From assembly GCF_020616515.1 (NCBI RefSeq), contig NZ_CP085135.1, forward strand, positions 2,294,001-2,358,000: a stretch of DNA of 64,000 bases, read 5' to 3'. Numbering within the stretch: the first letter of the stretch is position 1; every line of letters begins with the position of its first letter. Both the position numbers and the translations under genes were made by a program. Shown here one piece after another: positions 8,521 to 17,333 of the stretch. The stretch comes from Mesorhizobium sp. PAMC28654 (lineage in GTDB: Bacteria; Pseudomonadota; Alphaproteobacteria; Rhizobiales; Rhizobiaceae). The notes under the pieces are model-generated. The model ran no database searches. It was not told the DNA's origin and saw nothing but the letters and a program-made list of their open reading frames with translations.

Positions 8521-9404
8521 GCGAGCAGTTCGACCAGGCCTACCACATCCGCGCGATCGGCCTTGGCCGGAGGGATGAAGGCGCAATAGGGGTGGCCGAG
8601 ACGCACCGACACCGGCGAAAGTGCTACCAGGCGGCCCGCTTCGAGATCGGCGCGCGCCATCACCCGCTGGCCAAGTGCAATGCCCAGACCAAGCCGCGCC
8701 GAGGCAATCGCCAGGCTGGACAGACCTACGCGCCGTCCGTGCGAGGGATCGGGAGAGCGATTGCCTCCCGATGCCGAGAACCAGTCCGCCCATGTCGGAT
8801 GCGAGGCATAATTCGGCCCCCAATTGGTGTGGATGAACATGCTCTCATGCACATCGGCAAGGTCGGCACCGTTGCCGTGCCTATGCCAGAATTCCGGCGA
8901 GCAGACCGGCAGCACGTCGTCATGGACGAGCCGGACCATCCGCAGCCCAGGATAATGGTAGTCGCCATAGCTGATGCGAAGGTCGACGCCCTGCCGCGCC
9001 AGATCGACAGGGTCGTCCTCGACGCGGACGTCGATCGCCATATGCGGAAAGGTGTCTAGGAGAACAGTCAGTCTCGGCGCGAGCCACAATTCGGCCAGTG
9101 AGAACGGCACGCTGACGACGAGACGCGTCCGCAAGCCGCCTTCCAGCATGCGCCGGCCGATCGCCGCGATATCGCCCAGCGCCCGCGCTGCCTGCGGGTA
9201 GATCGCGTGGCCGGCGTCCGTCAGCGTTATGCGATTGCCGTTGCGAACGAAGAGTTGCTTGTCGAACCAGGTTTCGAGATTGCGTATCTGCTGGCTGACC
9301 GCGGCCGACGAAACGCCGAGTTCCGTGGCGGCTAGCGTGAAGCTGCCAGTGCGAGCCGCGACCTCGAAGGTCTTGATCGCATTCAGCGGCGGAAGCCGGT
9401 CCAT
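8499..9404 (-). CDS. LysR-family transcriptional regulator (GcvA-like)
   Basis: 301 residues from the ATG (MDRLPPLNAIKTFEVAAR); a TTG four codons upstream is possible but less likely. The winged helix-turn-helix occupies residues 5-64 and includes ELGVSSAAVSQQIRNLE. The substrate-binding fold follows. It is divergent from the 2OG/Fe(II) oxygenase gene at 9508 across about 100 A/T-rich bases, the classic position for a LysR activator of its neighbour. A TCTTTC/GAAAGA inverted pair (9424-9429, 9458-9463) is a weak operator candidate. The ligand is unknown. Confidence 0.88.
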   Translation of the reverse strand: MDRLPPLNAIKTFEVAARTGSFTLAATELGVSSAAVSQQIRNLETWFDKQLFVRNGNRITLTDAGHAIYPQAARALGDIAAIGRRMLEGGLRTRLVVSVPFSLAELWLAPRLTVLLDTFPHMAIDVRVEDDPVDLARQGVDLRISYGDYHYPGLRMVRLVHDDVLPVCSPEFWHRHGNGADLADVHESMFIHTNWGPNYASHPTWADWFSASGGNRSPDPSHGRRVGLSSLAIASARLGLGIALGQRVMARADLEAGRLVALSPVSVRLGHPYCAFIPPAKADRADVVGLVELLAKTAPPT

Positions 9405-9507
9405 TCGGAGATCCAAAAGATTTTCTTTCGCAATCCTAATAATTTTCCGCGTTGAGAGAAAGATTTTTTTGCCGTCTCATATGCTCGAAACCTTGGAGCT
9501 TACGACG

Positions 9508-10296
9508 ATGAAAGACATTATCGATCTCGACCGCTACCCGCTCGACCGCGAAGGCAGCGCTGAATGGAAGAGCCTCGTTGACAGTTCCATTGCCGCGCTC
9601 GAAGCCGACGGCATGTTCAATCTCGAGGAGTTCCTGCTGCCCGGCATTGCTGAAAAAGCGGTGCGGGAAATCCAGCCCGTCATGGCCACGCGATCGCACG
9701 TCCACAAGCGCCTGCACAACATCTACTTCAAGCCTGATATCCCGGAGCTTGCGCCTGATCACCCGGCGTTGCGCAAGGTCGAGACGATCAGCCACACGGT
9801 GTGCGCCGACCAGATTCCCGCCAGCGTCGTGCTCGCCATCTATGAATACGAACCATTGCTGCGCTTCCTGGCGGCGGCGATGGGGAAGACAAAGCTTCAC
9901 GTCATGCAAGACCCGCTGGCACGCACCAATGTGATGGCCTATCGCGCCGGCGAAGCGCTGAACTGGCATTTCGATCGCTCTGAATTCACCACCACCCTGC
10001 TGCTGCAGCGGTCAGAGCGCGGTGGCGATCTTGAGTACCGGACGGACCTCAGGTCGGACGACAATCCCAACTATGATGGTGTCGCCAAATTGCTGGAAGG
10101 GCGTGACCCCGAGGCCAAGATACACCGGATGAAGCCGGGCACGTTGAACGTCTTCCGCGGCAAGAACACCGCGCACCGCGTCACCACCGTCGAGGGCGAG
10201 CGCGAGCGCATGATCGCGGTGTTTTCCTACTACGAGAAGCCCGGTGTGATGTTCAGCGCCGAGGAACGGGTCGGCTTCTACGGCCGAGCGGCGTGA
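9508..10296 (+). CDS. 2-oxoglutarate/Fe(II)-dependent oxygenase, HalD/BesD-like, with HxD facial triad
   Basis: 262 residues. ATG 9508 is chosen because GGAG lies 9 bases upstream; ATG 9481 lacks one. The iron ligands are visible: His154 and Asp156 (NWHFDRSEF) and His223 (TAHRVTTVEG), with Arg233 or Arg235 as the likely 2OG anchor. The stretch EFTTTLLLQ with GGDLEY after the HxD motif resembles, from memory, the free-amino-acid halogenase/hydroxylase family (BesD/HalD). Halogenases there have Gly in place of the Asp, so this member should hydroxylate. The substrate is unknown, and an amino acid is the leading guess. It is divergent from a LysR gene and precedes a GntR-headed catabolic and transport cluster. 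Confidence 0.75.
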   Translation: MKDIIDLDRYPLDREGSAEWKSLVDSSIAALEADGMFNLEEFLLPGIAEKAVREIQPVMATRSHVHKRLHNIYFKPDIPELAPDHPALRKVETISHTVCADQIPASVVLAIYEYEPLLRFLAAAMGKTKLHVMQDPLARTNVMAYRAGEALNWHFDRSEFTTTLLLQRSERGGDLEYRTDLRSDDNPNYDGVAKLLEGRDPEAKIHRMKPGTLNVFRGKNTAHRVTTVEGERERMIAVFSYYEKPGVMFSAEERVGFYGRAA

Positions 10297-10385
10297 CGCT
10301 CGGCGCGACCGTTGGGCGAGTTTGGTCGACTGAAACACGTCACGTCGAGCGATAGAAAGCGAGAATCTCTAAGAAGGGTCTTGTT

Positions 10386-10401
10386 AGATTGTCGACAATC
10401 T
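10386..10401. promoter_or_regulatory. Palindromic operator, probable GntR autoregulation site
   Basis: AGATTGTCGACAATCT is a perfect 16-bp palindrome 36 bases upstream of the GntR-family start. Its centre, TTGTC-GACAA, resembles sites of FCD-type GntR regulators. It probably lies in the promoter of the GntR gene and controls the downstream enolase-superfamily and transporter genes. I found no second exact copy in the window. Confidence 0.6.
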
Positions 10402-10437
10402 GCTTGTCTTGCTTTCGGTTCCCTTTGGAGTGGCCCG

Positions 10438-11175
10438 ATGGCAAAGGCGGATTTCAGTCCGATTGCTGACACGACGCGACGCGCCGAGATTGTGGCGCTG
10501 CTGCGGCGCGCGATCCTGACCGGGCAGTTGGAGCCAGGACAGAAGCTCAACGAACTCAGGATTTCCGAGCAGATGCGGGTCAGCCGCGCGCCCTTGCGCG
10601 AGGCGATGCGCGAACTGGTGCAGGAAGGCATCCTCACCAGCATTCCCTATGCCGGCACCTTCGTCATCGGCGTGACGGCGAAGGATATCGCTGATGCCTA
10701 TTCGCTCAACAAAGTGCTCGACGAGTTCGCCATCGAGCTTACCTGGCCGCTTCGCGACCAGCGTTTTCTCGATGAGGTCGATCGACGGCATGAGGCCGTG
10801 AAGCAGGCGACGCGCGACCTCGACACCACCCGCCAGATCGAAACAGCGCTGCAATTGCACGGCCTGATCCATGAATGGGCCGACAATTCGGTGCTGCTGG
10901 AGACTTGGCAACGCCTGACCACCCGGCTGCAGATGTATTTCGCGCTGCATCAGCGAGCGCGCAATGAGCCGGTCCCTGCCGAAGACGTGCACGAGCAGTA
11001 TGTGCGGCTGCTGAAAGGCGACGACATGCGCGCCGCCCAGCGCCACGCACGCGCACATATCGAACTCGATTACGAAGAACTGCTCGCCTATGCGCGCGGC
11101 CTTGAACAGCGGACGTCCGAGGGCGGCAAGGCCGATCGTGCGGCGTCAACGCGCAACCGGCAGAGAGGCACCTAA
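10438..11175 (+). CDS. GntR-family transcriptional regulator (FCD domain)
   Basis: 245 residues from the ATG preceded by TTGGAG 8 bases upstream. A longer frame from 10312 lacks a ribosome site and would contain the operator. Residues 12-78 form the winged helix (ILTGQLEPGQKLNELRISE, then VSRAPLREAMRELVQEG). Residues 85-220 are the all-helical FCD ligand domain, which binds a metal and carboxylic acids in known members. It leads a gene run of two enolase-superfamily enzymes and a peptide-type ABC transporter, so the effector is probably the acid those enzymes act on. Confidence 0.9.
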   Translation: MAKADFSPIADTTRRAEIVALLRRAILTGQLEPGQKLNELRISEQMRVSRAPLREAMRELVQEGILTSIPYAGTFVIGVTAKDIADAYSLNKVLDEFAIELTWPLRDQRFLDEVDRRHEAVKQATRDLDTTRQIETALQLHGLIHEWADNSVLLETWQRLTTRLQMYFALHQRARNEPVPAEDVHEQYVRLLKGDDMRAAQRHARAHIELDYEELLAYARGLEQRTSEGGKADRAASTRNRQRGT

Positions 11176-11240
11176 CCGCCGGCAGCAGACATCAAGGCAA
11201 TATCCAGAATTCAGACCATTCCAGACAACGGAAAACCAAC

Positions 11241-12347
11241 GTGCAGATCGAAACCATAAAAGCCTATCATGTCGTGCAACCCTTCGTGGACGGACCCTAC
11301 CGGATGTCCAAGGGGCGTGTCGCCGACTGCTTCGACGCCGTGATCGTCGCCATAACGTCGAATAGCGGTGTGACCGGCTGGGGTGAGATGGCGCCGCTCG
11401 GCAATTTCTACTCGGCGGCTTTTCCCGCCGGCGTCCGCGCCGGTGTGGTGGAAATCGCGCCGCATCTCATCGGCCACGATCCGCGCGGACTGGCCAGCAT
11501 CGGCCGGCTGATGGACACGGTGTTCAAGGGCCATCCCTACATCAAGTCGGCGCTCGACATGGCCTGCTGGGATCTTGCCGCACGCGCCGCCGACGTGCCG
11601 CTGGTCACCATGCTTGGCGGCAGGGAAAGCGACACGGCAGAGCTCTACAAGGTCGTCACGCATGGCAGCGTCGACGCCATGGCCGCGCTGGCGAAGCGGA
11701 TCGTCACCGACGGTTTCCACCGCCTGCAGGTCAAGGTCGGCGGCAATGTCAATGACGACATCGAACGTGTGACGGCGGTCGCCGCGTCTGTGCCCAAGGG
11801 CACCGTGATCTTCTGCGACGCCAATGCCGGCTGGACAGCCTATCAGGCGCGCCAGTTCGCCGATGCGACGCGGGCCATCGACTATACGTTTGAGCAGCCC
11901 TGCACGACGATCGACGAAAACATGTCGGTGCGTCGTTCGCTCGACAAGCCGATGGTGCTCGACGAATCCGTCCAGTCGCTGGACGATATGCTGGAGATTC
12001 ATCGCAAGGGCGCGGCCGACGGGCTGACGCTGAAGATCTCGCGGCTCGGCGGCGTGACGAAGACACGGCTGATCCGCGATGTCGCCGTCGACCTCGGCTT
12101 CATGATCACGGTCGAGGATACGGGCGGCGCCGAGATCGACACCGCCGCCATGGCGCATCTGTCGCTGTCGACGCCGGAGGAGCGCCGGCTGCACGCCATT
12201 GCCTTCCATGAATGGGTGACGGTGCGCACGGCATCGAACATGCCGCCGGTCACCGGCAGCCGCATGGGCATTCCGGATGGACCGGGCCTCGGCATCGACG
12301 TCCTTCCCGATTTGCTTGGCGCCCCCTTCTTCGAGATCGGTGGCTGA
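11241..12347 (+). CDS. Enolase-superfamily (MLE subgroup) enzyme, cis-3-hydroxy-L-proline dehydratase-like
   Basis: 368 residues from a GTG start. The capping domain is followed by a TIM barrel with all metal and base residues at family spacing: Lys165 (LQVKVGG), Asp193 (FCDAN), Glu218 (FEQPC), Asp241 (LDES) and Lys265 (LKISRLGG). The usual first Lys of the KxK pair is Gln163. From memory, the cis-3-hydroxyproline dehydratase of Labrenzia has the same Q-x-K-V-G-G and NDDI context, so this is the best match, but activity is not proven. The reaction would be alpha-proton abstraction followed by beta-elimination or epimerisation of a hydroxy amino acid. One base separates its stop from the next gene's ATG. 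Confidence 0.7.
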   Translation: MQIETIKAYHVVQPFVDGPYRMSKGRVADCFDAVIVAITSNSGVTGWGEMAPLGNFYSAAFPAGVRAGVVEIAPHLIGHDPRGLASIGRLMDTVFKGHPYIKSALDMACWDLAARAADVPLVTMLGGRESDTAELYKVVTHGSVDAMAALAKRIVTDGFHRLQVKVGGNVNDDIERVTAVAASVPKGTVIFCDANAGWTAYQARQFADATRAIDYTFEQPCTTIDENMSVRRSLDKPMVLDESVQSLDDMLEIHRKGAADGLTLKISRLGGVTKTRLIRDVAVDLGFMITVEDTGGAEIDTAAMAHLSLSTPEERRLHAIAFHEWVTVRTASNMPPVTGSRMGIPDGPGLGIDVLPDLLGAPFFEIGG

Positions 12348-12348
12348 G

Positions 12349-13533
12349 ATGAAGATACGCAGCATCACCGCCACGCCGATCAACCTGCGGCTTGAAGCAC
12401 CCTATGCGTGGGTGTTCGGCGAACTCGACGGATTTTCACCGACCATCGTCGAGGTCGAGACCGAGGATGGCTTGATCGGTCTCGGTGAGGCGCCGACATG
12501 GGCGGCGGCCGCGATCATCAACGATGTTCTCGCCCAACGCCTGGTCGGCCGCGACGCCTTCGACATCGCCGGCGCCGAGAATGTCTGCCTGCCCTATTGG
12601 ACCGGCGTGCAATCGATCAACGACCGCACGCGCATCATGGCCTTCGGCGCCATCGAGATGGCTCTCTGGGACCTGCGCGGCAAGGCGTGGAACCAGCCGC
12701 TCTACCAGTTGCTCGGCGGCGCCGTGCGCAAGGAAATTCCGTTCACCGACTATTTTTCGCTGCGCGGCGACGGGCCGAAGGTCAAGGGCGAAACCACGCC
12801 GGAAGAAGTCGCCGACTATTGCGTCGAAATGCACGAGACACACGGCACGACCTTCTTCGAAGGCAAATTTTCGACCGAAGACCCCAGGATTTCGCTGAAA
12901 ATGGTCGAGTTGATCCGCGAAAAACTCGGCGACGATGCGATGATCCGGATCGATTCCAACCAGGCCTATTCGCTCAGCACCGCGCGGCGGCTGGCGCGGC
13001 CGCTGGAAGACCTTGGCGTGCGCAACTGGGAGGACCCGGTGGCGACCATCGAGGAGATGCGCGAACTGCGCCGCCACTGCTCGATCCCGTTTTCGACCCA
13101 CAACATCGACATTGCCCGCGCCATGGAAACCAAGGTGCCTGACGCGTTCGTCGGCAACCCGACCGCGCATGGCGGCATCGGGCGCATGCTACGTTTCGTC
13201 GGTGCCTGCGAGCACGCCGGCATCGATTTCTGGTGCTACAGCGGCGACAGCGGCATCGGCAGCGCCGCCTACCTGCATCTGTGCGCGGCACTGGGTTGGA
13301 TCAGGGAGCCGAACCAGTCGCTGTTTCGAATGCTGCCGATGGACGTCACCGAGGAAGGGCCGTTCTCGCCTAGGAACAATGTCGTGAGGGTGCCGGAAGG
13401 CCCCGGCCTCGGCGTCACGTTGTCGCGGGAAAACCTCGCGGCCTGTCACAGAGACTTTACCGAGAAAGGACCGTGCAACAAGTATCATGACCCGGCAAAG
13501 CCCGGGACTTATCGCCGTTTGCCGCTGAACTAG
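12349..13533 (+). CDS. Enolase-superfamily enzyme of the mandelate racemase/glucarate dehydratase type
   Basis: 394 residues. The N-terminal capping domain is followed by a barrel with Lys173 (EGKFS), Asp202 and Asn204 (IRIDSNQ), Glu228 (NWEDP) and Asn252 (STHNID). The last of these is the asparagine ligand typical of glucarate/galactarate dehydratases rather than of the MLE group. The segment where those enzymes carry a catalytic His reads CYSGDSGIG here, with no His evident, so the chemistry may differ. It is co-transcribed with the preceding MLE-type enzyme (1-base gap). Substrate candidates are sugar acids or hydroxy amino acids. No specific activity can be assigned. Confidence 0.7.
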   Translation: MKIRSITATPINLRLEAPYAWVFGELDGFSPTIVEVETEDGLIGLGEAPTWAAAAIINDVLAQRLVGRDAFDIAGAENVCLPYWTGVQSINDRTRIMAFGAIEMALWDLRGKAWNQPLYQLLGGAVRKEIPFTDYFSLRGDGPKVKGETTPEEVADYCVEMHETHGTTFFEGKFSTEDPRISLKMVELIREKLGDDAMIRIDSNQAYSLSTARRLARPLEDLGVRNWEDPVATIEEMRELRRHCSIPFSTHNIDIARAMETKVPDAFVGNPTAHGGIGRMLRFVGACEHAGIDFWCYSGDSGIGSAAYLHLCAALGWIREPNQSLFRMLPMDVTEEGPFSPRNNVVRVPEGPGLGVTLSRENLAACHRDFTEKGPCNKYHDPAKPGTYRRLPLN

Positions 13534-13768
13534 ATGATGACGCGCGGCCAAGAGACGAGAAGCCAACCACCACGACTTCGGTCGGGAAGGTCGGACACGG
13601 ACAGGTAAAAGCGATGCAGCCAAGAATCCGACACATCCAGTCCAAGGACTGATGGACCGGGCAAAACCGCATGCTACAGTCCTGGTCGACAAACCGAATT
13701 GGCGACCGGGATACGGAGAACATCCACGGAATTCGTCAACCACAAAAACAGGGGAAAGGGTTAAACCC

Positions 13769-15433
13769 ATGAGCAAAGACTACCGCATTCTCGACTTCAT
13801 CCGCCGCAGCCGCACGCCGCACGAAAACCACCTGATCGACGGCCTTGTTGACGGTCGCGTCAGCCGCCGCGACTTCATCCGTCACGGCAGCCTGCTCGGC
13901 CTGTCACTGCCGCTTCTGGGCGGCATCACCACGGCCGCCGGCCTTGGTGGCATGCCGTCACTCGCCCGCGCCCAGGGTGCCCCCGGCGCCACGATCCGCG
14001 TCGCCAGCAGCGTGCCTGCCGCAGCGATCGATCCGGTAACCATCGCCGATGCCGGTGGCCTGCTTGTCATGCAGCAGGTCGCCGAGTTCCTTTGCGTCGA
14101 CGGCCCCGACCTCGTGCTGCAGCCGGCGCTCGCCGAGAGCTGGAAGCCGAACGACAATGGCACCGTGTGGACCTTCAAGCTGCGCAAGGGCGTCAAATTC
14201 CACAGCGGCGGCGAAATGAAGGCCGAGGACGTGGTGGCCAGCATCGACCGCCTCGCCGATCCGGCGAACTCATCCAACGCGCTGTCGGTGTTCACCGGCA
14301 TCCTGTCGAAGGGCGCCAGCAAGAAGGTGGACGACTACACGGTGGAATTCCACCTCGACGCGCCGAACGGCAACTTCCCCTACATGCTGTCGTCGGACAA
14401 CTACAACGCCGTCATCATCCCGGCGAGCTACAAGGGCGATTACGAGAAGAGCTTCGACGGCACCGGACCGTTCAAGATCGAGAAATACACGCCAAAGGTC
14501 GGCGCGTCCTTCGTTCGCAACGAGGACTATTGGGGACCGAAGGCTCTGCCGGATCGCACCGAATTCACCTTCTTCGCCGACATGCAGCCGCAGATCCTGG
14601 CGCTGCAGGGCGGGCAGGTCGACATTATCAACCAGATGCCGGTGCTGGCTGGCGTGGCGCTGCTCAACGATCCGAACATCAATATCATCAGCCTGAAGTC
14701 TTCAGCGCACCAGCAGTTGCATCTGCGCTGCGATGACGGCCCGCTGAAGGATGCGCGGGTGCGCCGCGCCATCGCGCTCAGCCTCGACCGCGACAAGCTG
14801 GTCGCCGGACTGATGAAGGGCCGGGCTACAGCGGGCAATGACAGTCCGTTCGCCGCGGTCTATCCTTCGACCGATGCGAGCGTGCCGCAGCGCAAGCGGG
14901 ATATCGCGCAGGCCAAGCAGCTCATGGAAGCAGCCGGCGCCGGCAAGGGCTTCAAGATGACGCTGACAACCGAGCGCTATCTGGAAATCCCCGAATACGC
15001 CCAGCTCATCCAGAACTGGGTCAAGGAAATCGGCATCGAGCTCGACCTCAACATCCTCGACCAGAGCGCCTATTATGGAGATGCCGTGTTCGGCAAATCG
15101 AACTGGCTGGATTCGGTGATGGGCATCACCGACTACGGTCACCGCGGCGTGCCGAATGTCTATCTGGCGGCACCGCTGAAGAGCGAAGGCACCTGGAACG
15201 CGGCGCACTTCAAGAACAAGGACTACGACACGCTGGCGACCAGCTACATCGCGGCACTCGATCTCGAGGCGCAGAAGGCGACGGCAGGCAAGATCCAGAA
15301 CCTGCTGCTCGAGGAAACGCCGGTGATCTTCGGCTATTTCTACGACTACCTGACGGCGACGGCGAAAGGTGTCGCAGGCATCCAGCCGACGGCGATGTCG
15401 CAGTTGTTCCTCGACAAGGCATCGAAGGCCTGA
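13769..15433 (+). CDS. Peptide-type ABC transporter substrate-binding protein (SBP family 5)
   Basis: 554 residues. The ATG is preceded by GGGGAAAGGG; an in-frame upstream extension exists but lacks a ribosome site. A twin-arginine signal is visible after a 30-residue leader (SRRDFIRHG, then a hydrophobic run ending near ARAQ). The mature part is the DppA/OppA fold (VWTFKLRKGVKFHSGGEMKA is a hallmark). It captures a peptide-like or other small ligand in the periplasm and feeds the permease pair encoded downstream. The 235 bases before it hold no terminator or gene I can recognise. A stem-loop follows the stop. Confidence 0.92.
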   Translation: MSKDYRILDFIRRSRTPHENHLIDGLVDGRVSRRDFIRHGSLLGLSLPLLGGITTAAGLGGMPSLARAQGAPGATIRVASSVPAAAIDPVTIADAGGLLVMQQVAEFLCVDGPDLVLQPALAESWKPNDNGTVWTFKLRKGVKFHSGGEMKAEDVVASIDRLADPANSSNALSVFTGILSKGASKKVDDYTVEFHLDAPNGNFPYMLSSDNYNAVIIPASYKGDYEKSFDGTGPFKIEKYTPKVGASFVRNEDYWGPKALPDRTEFTFFADMQPQILALQGGQVDIINQMPVLAGVALLNDPNINIISLKSSAHQQLHLRCDDGPLKDARVRRAIALSLDRDKLVAGLMKGRATAGNDSPFAAVYPSTDASVPQRKRDIAQAKQLMEAAGAGKGFKMTLTTERYLEIPEYAQLIQNWVKEIGIELDLNILDQSAYYGDAVFGKSNWLDSVMGITDYGHRGVPNVYLAAPLKSEGTWNAAHFKNKDYDTLATSYIAALDLEAQKATAGKIQNLLLEETPVIFGYFYDYLTATAKGVAGIQPTAMSQLFLDKASKA

Positions 15434-15460
15434 GCGAAAAGGGAAAGCCAATCCTCTAAC

Positions 15461-15486
15461 AGCCAGCTCCCTCATGGGGGCTGGCT
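15461..15486 (+). promoter_or_regulatory. Intercistronic stem-loop after the binding-protein gene
   Basis: AGCCAGC (15461-15467) pairs with GCTGGCT (15480-15486), with extra CCC/GGG pairs inside, and there is no T-run. Placed between the binding-protein and permease genes, it is likely an mRNA-stabilising or partial-termination element that keeps binding-protein levels above permease levels. Confidence 0.5.
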
Positions 15487-15504
15487 TCACAAGGAGTCTT
15501 AGCC

Positions 15505-16458
15505 ATTCTCTCCTTCTTTGCACGGCGTGTGTCGCTGTCGCTGGTTACGTTGTTCCTGCTCAGCATCATGGTGTTTCTGGGCGGCCAGGTGCTGCCTGGC
15601 AATGTCGGACGCGCCATACTGGGCCCGTTTGCCGACCAGCGCGCGGTTGACGCACTCAATCACACGCTCGGCGTCGATCGTCCGCTGCTCACTCAATATG
15701 TGAGCTGGATCTGGAACTTCGTGCAGGGCGACATGGGCACGTCCTACATCTTCCGCTCGCCTGTCGCACCATTCGTCATCGACGCGCTGGGCAATTCGAT
15801 GAAGCTGGCGGCGGTCGCCTTCGTCCTGGTGGTGCCGATCGGCATTCTCGGCGGCGTCATTGCCGCGCTCAATCTCAACCGGCCGCTCGACCGCATCATC
15901 AGCCTCGGCGGCCTGTCGGTGACGGTGTTGCCGGAATTCGTCACCGGCATCATCCTGATCCTGATTTTTGGCGTCTGGCTGCGCTGGCTGCCGATATCAG
16001 CGGCATGGCCGCACGATGCCGGCTTCTTCACCCAGCTCTACTACCTCATCCTGCCTTCGCTGCCGCTGTTCCTGGTGCTGTTCGGCTACATCGCCCGGAT
16101 GGCGCGCTCCGGCATGATCGAGGCGCTCGATTCCGACTACACACGAACAGCGGTGCTCAAGGGCCTGCCTTGGCGAACCGTGATCTGGCGTCATGTGCTG
16201 CGCAATGCGCTGCTGCCGACCATCACTGTCATTGCCACGCAGACTGGCTATCTCATCGGCGGCCTCGTCGTCATCGAGACGCTGTTTCGTTACCAGGGCA
16301 TCGGCTCGCTGATCTTCACCGCCGCGCGCGGCAAGGATTTCCCGATGCTGGAATCGGGGATCCTCACCATTGGCATCGTCTACGCGGTGGCGACATTGAT
16401 CGCCGATTTCCTCTATTCCGTGCTCAATCCGCGTATCCGGCTGGGGTCAGAACAATGA
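15505..16458 (+). CDS. Peptide-type ABC transporter permease (DppB-like), probable ATT start
   Basis: Six-helix permease with a typical C-terminal end and the EAA-type loop near residues 200-220. The frame has no ATG near its N-terminus. ATT at 15505 stands 8 bases after a perfect AAGGAG (15491-15496) and yields the N-terminus ILSFFARRVSLSLVTLFLLS, which matches the conserved RR-plus-first-helix pattern of DppB proteins. The alternative GTG at 15529 has no ribosome site and drops the conserved basic residues. AUU is a rare, poorly used initiator. The stop overlaps the ATG of the next permease (ATGA), so the two are translationally coupled. Confidence 0.85.
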   Translation: MLSFFARRVSLSLVTLFLLSIMVFLGGQVLPGNVGRAILGPFADQRAVDALNHTLGVDRPLLTQYVSWIWNFVQGDMGTSYIFRSPVAPFVIDALGNSMKLAAVAFVLVVPIGILGGVIAALNLNRPLDRIISLGGLSVTVLPEFVTGIILILIFGVWLRWLPISAAWPHDAGFFTQLYYLILPSLPLFLVLFGYIARMARSGMIEALDSDYTRTAVLKGLPWRTVIWRHVLRNALLPTITVIATQTGYLIGGLVVIETLFRYQGIGSLIFTAARGKDFPMLESGILTIGIVYAVATLIADFLYSVLNPRIRLGSEQ

Positions 16459-17333
16459 GCGCCGTGCCAACCACCTCTCCGCCACAAGACGACACGCGAC
16501 GGCACGGCCCGCTGGCCGAGGTGGTGTTTTCACTGCTGCGCTCCGGCACCTTCCTTGTCGGTTTCGCCATCGTGCTGTTCTGGGTTGCCTGCGCGCTGTT
16601 CGGCGAGCACTTTGCCCCCTACGACCCGCTCGCAGACGACATCATCAACGCGCTATCGCCGCCTTCGGCCGAACACTGGTTCGGCACGGACCAGATCGGC
16701 CGCGACGTCTTTTCGCGTGTCATAGTCGGCTCGCGCGACATCCTGACCGTCGCCCCGCTGGCAACCTTGCTGGCGACGGTGGCCGGCACCGCACTCGGCC
16801 TGCTCACCGGCTATTTTCGCGGCATCGTCGACGATGTCGTCAGCCGCATCCTCGAAGCCTTCATGGCGATCCCGGTGGTCATCGTCGCGCTGCTCGCCAT
16901 CGTGGCGCTCGGCACCTCCAAGACGACGGTCATCATCGTCATTGGCCTGAGCTTCGCGCCGATCATCGCGCGCACCGTGCGCTCGGCGGTGCTGGCCGAG
17001 CGTGAGCTCGACTATGTCGCGGCGGCACAACTTCGGCACGAGAGTGCCGTGCATACGATGTTCGTCGAGATCCTGCCCAACGTCATTCCGCCGATCCTCG
17101 TCGAAACCACCGTGCGGCTCGGCTATGCCATCTTCGCGGTCGCCACGCTCTCCTTCATGGGGTTCGGCATCCAGCCACCCTCGCCTGACTGGGGGCTCTC
17201 GATCTCCAACAATTACGGCATGATCGGCGGCGGCTTCTGGTGGACGGTGCTGTTCGATGCGCTCGCCATCGCCTCGCTGGTGATCGGCGTCAACCTGGCT
17301 GCCGACGGCGTTCATGGAGCGCTCAATGACTAA
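16455..17333 (+). CDS. Peptide-type ABC transporter permease (DppC-like)
   Basis: 292 residues, starting at an ATG that overlaps the upstream stop by 4 bases. It has an N-terminal OppC-type extension and first helix, then the conserved HWFGTDQIGRDVFSRV motif of the family at about residues 75-90, and five further helices. It forms the heterodimeric channel with the preceding DppB-like protein. The stop overlaps the following ATPase gene by 8 bases, confirming one operon. The substrate is set by the binding protein and is unknown; a hydroxy amino acid or peptide is suggested by the enolase-family genes upstream. Confidence 0.92.
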   Translation: MSAVPTTSPPQDDTRRHGPLAEVVFSLLRSGTFLVGFAIVLFWVACALFGEHFAPYDPLADDIINALSPPSAEHWFGTDQIGRDVFSRVIVGSRDILTVAPLATLLATVAGTALGLLTGYFRGIVDDVVSRILEAFMAIPVVIVALLAIVALGTSKTTVIIVIGLSFAPIIARTVRSAVLAERELDYVAAAQLRHESAVHTMFVEILPNVIPPILVETTVRLGYAIFAVATLSFMGFGIQPPSPDWGLSISNNYGMIGGGFWWTVLFDALAIASLVIGVNLAADGVHGALND

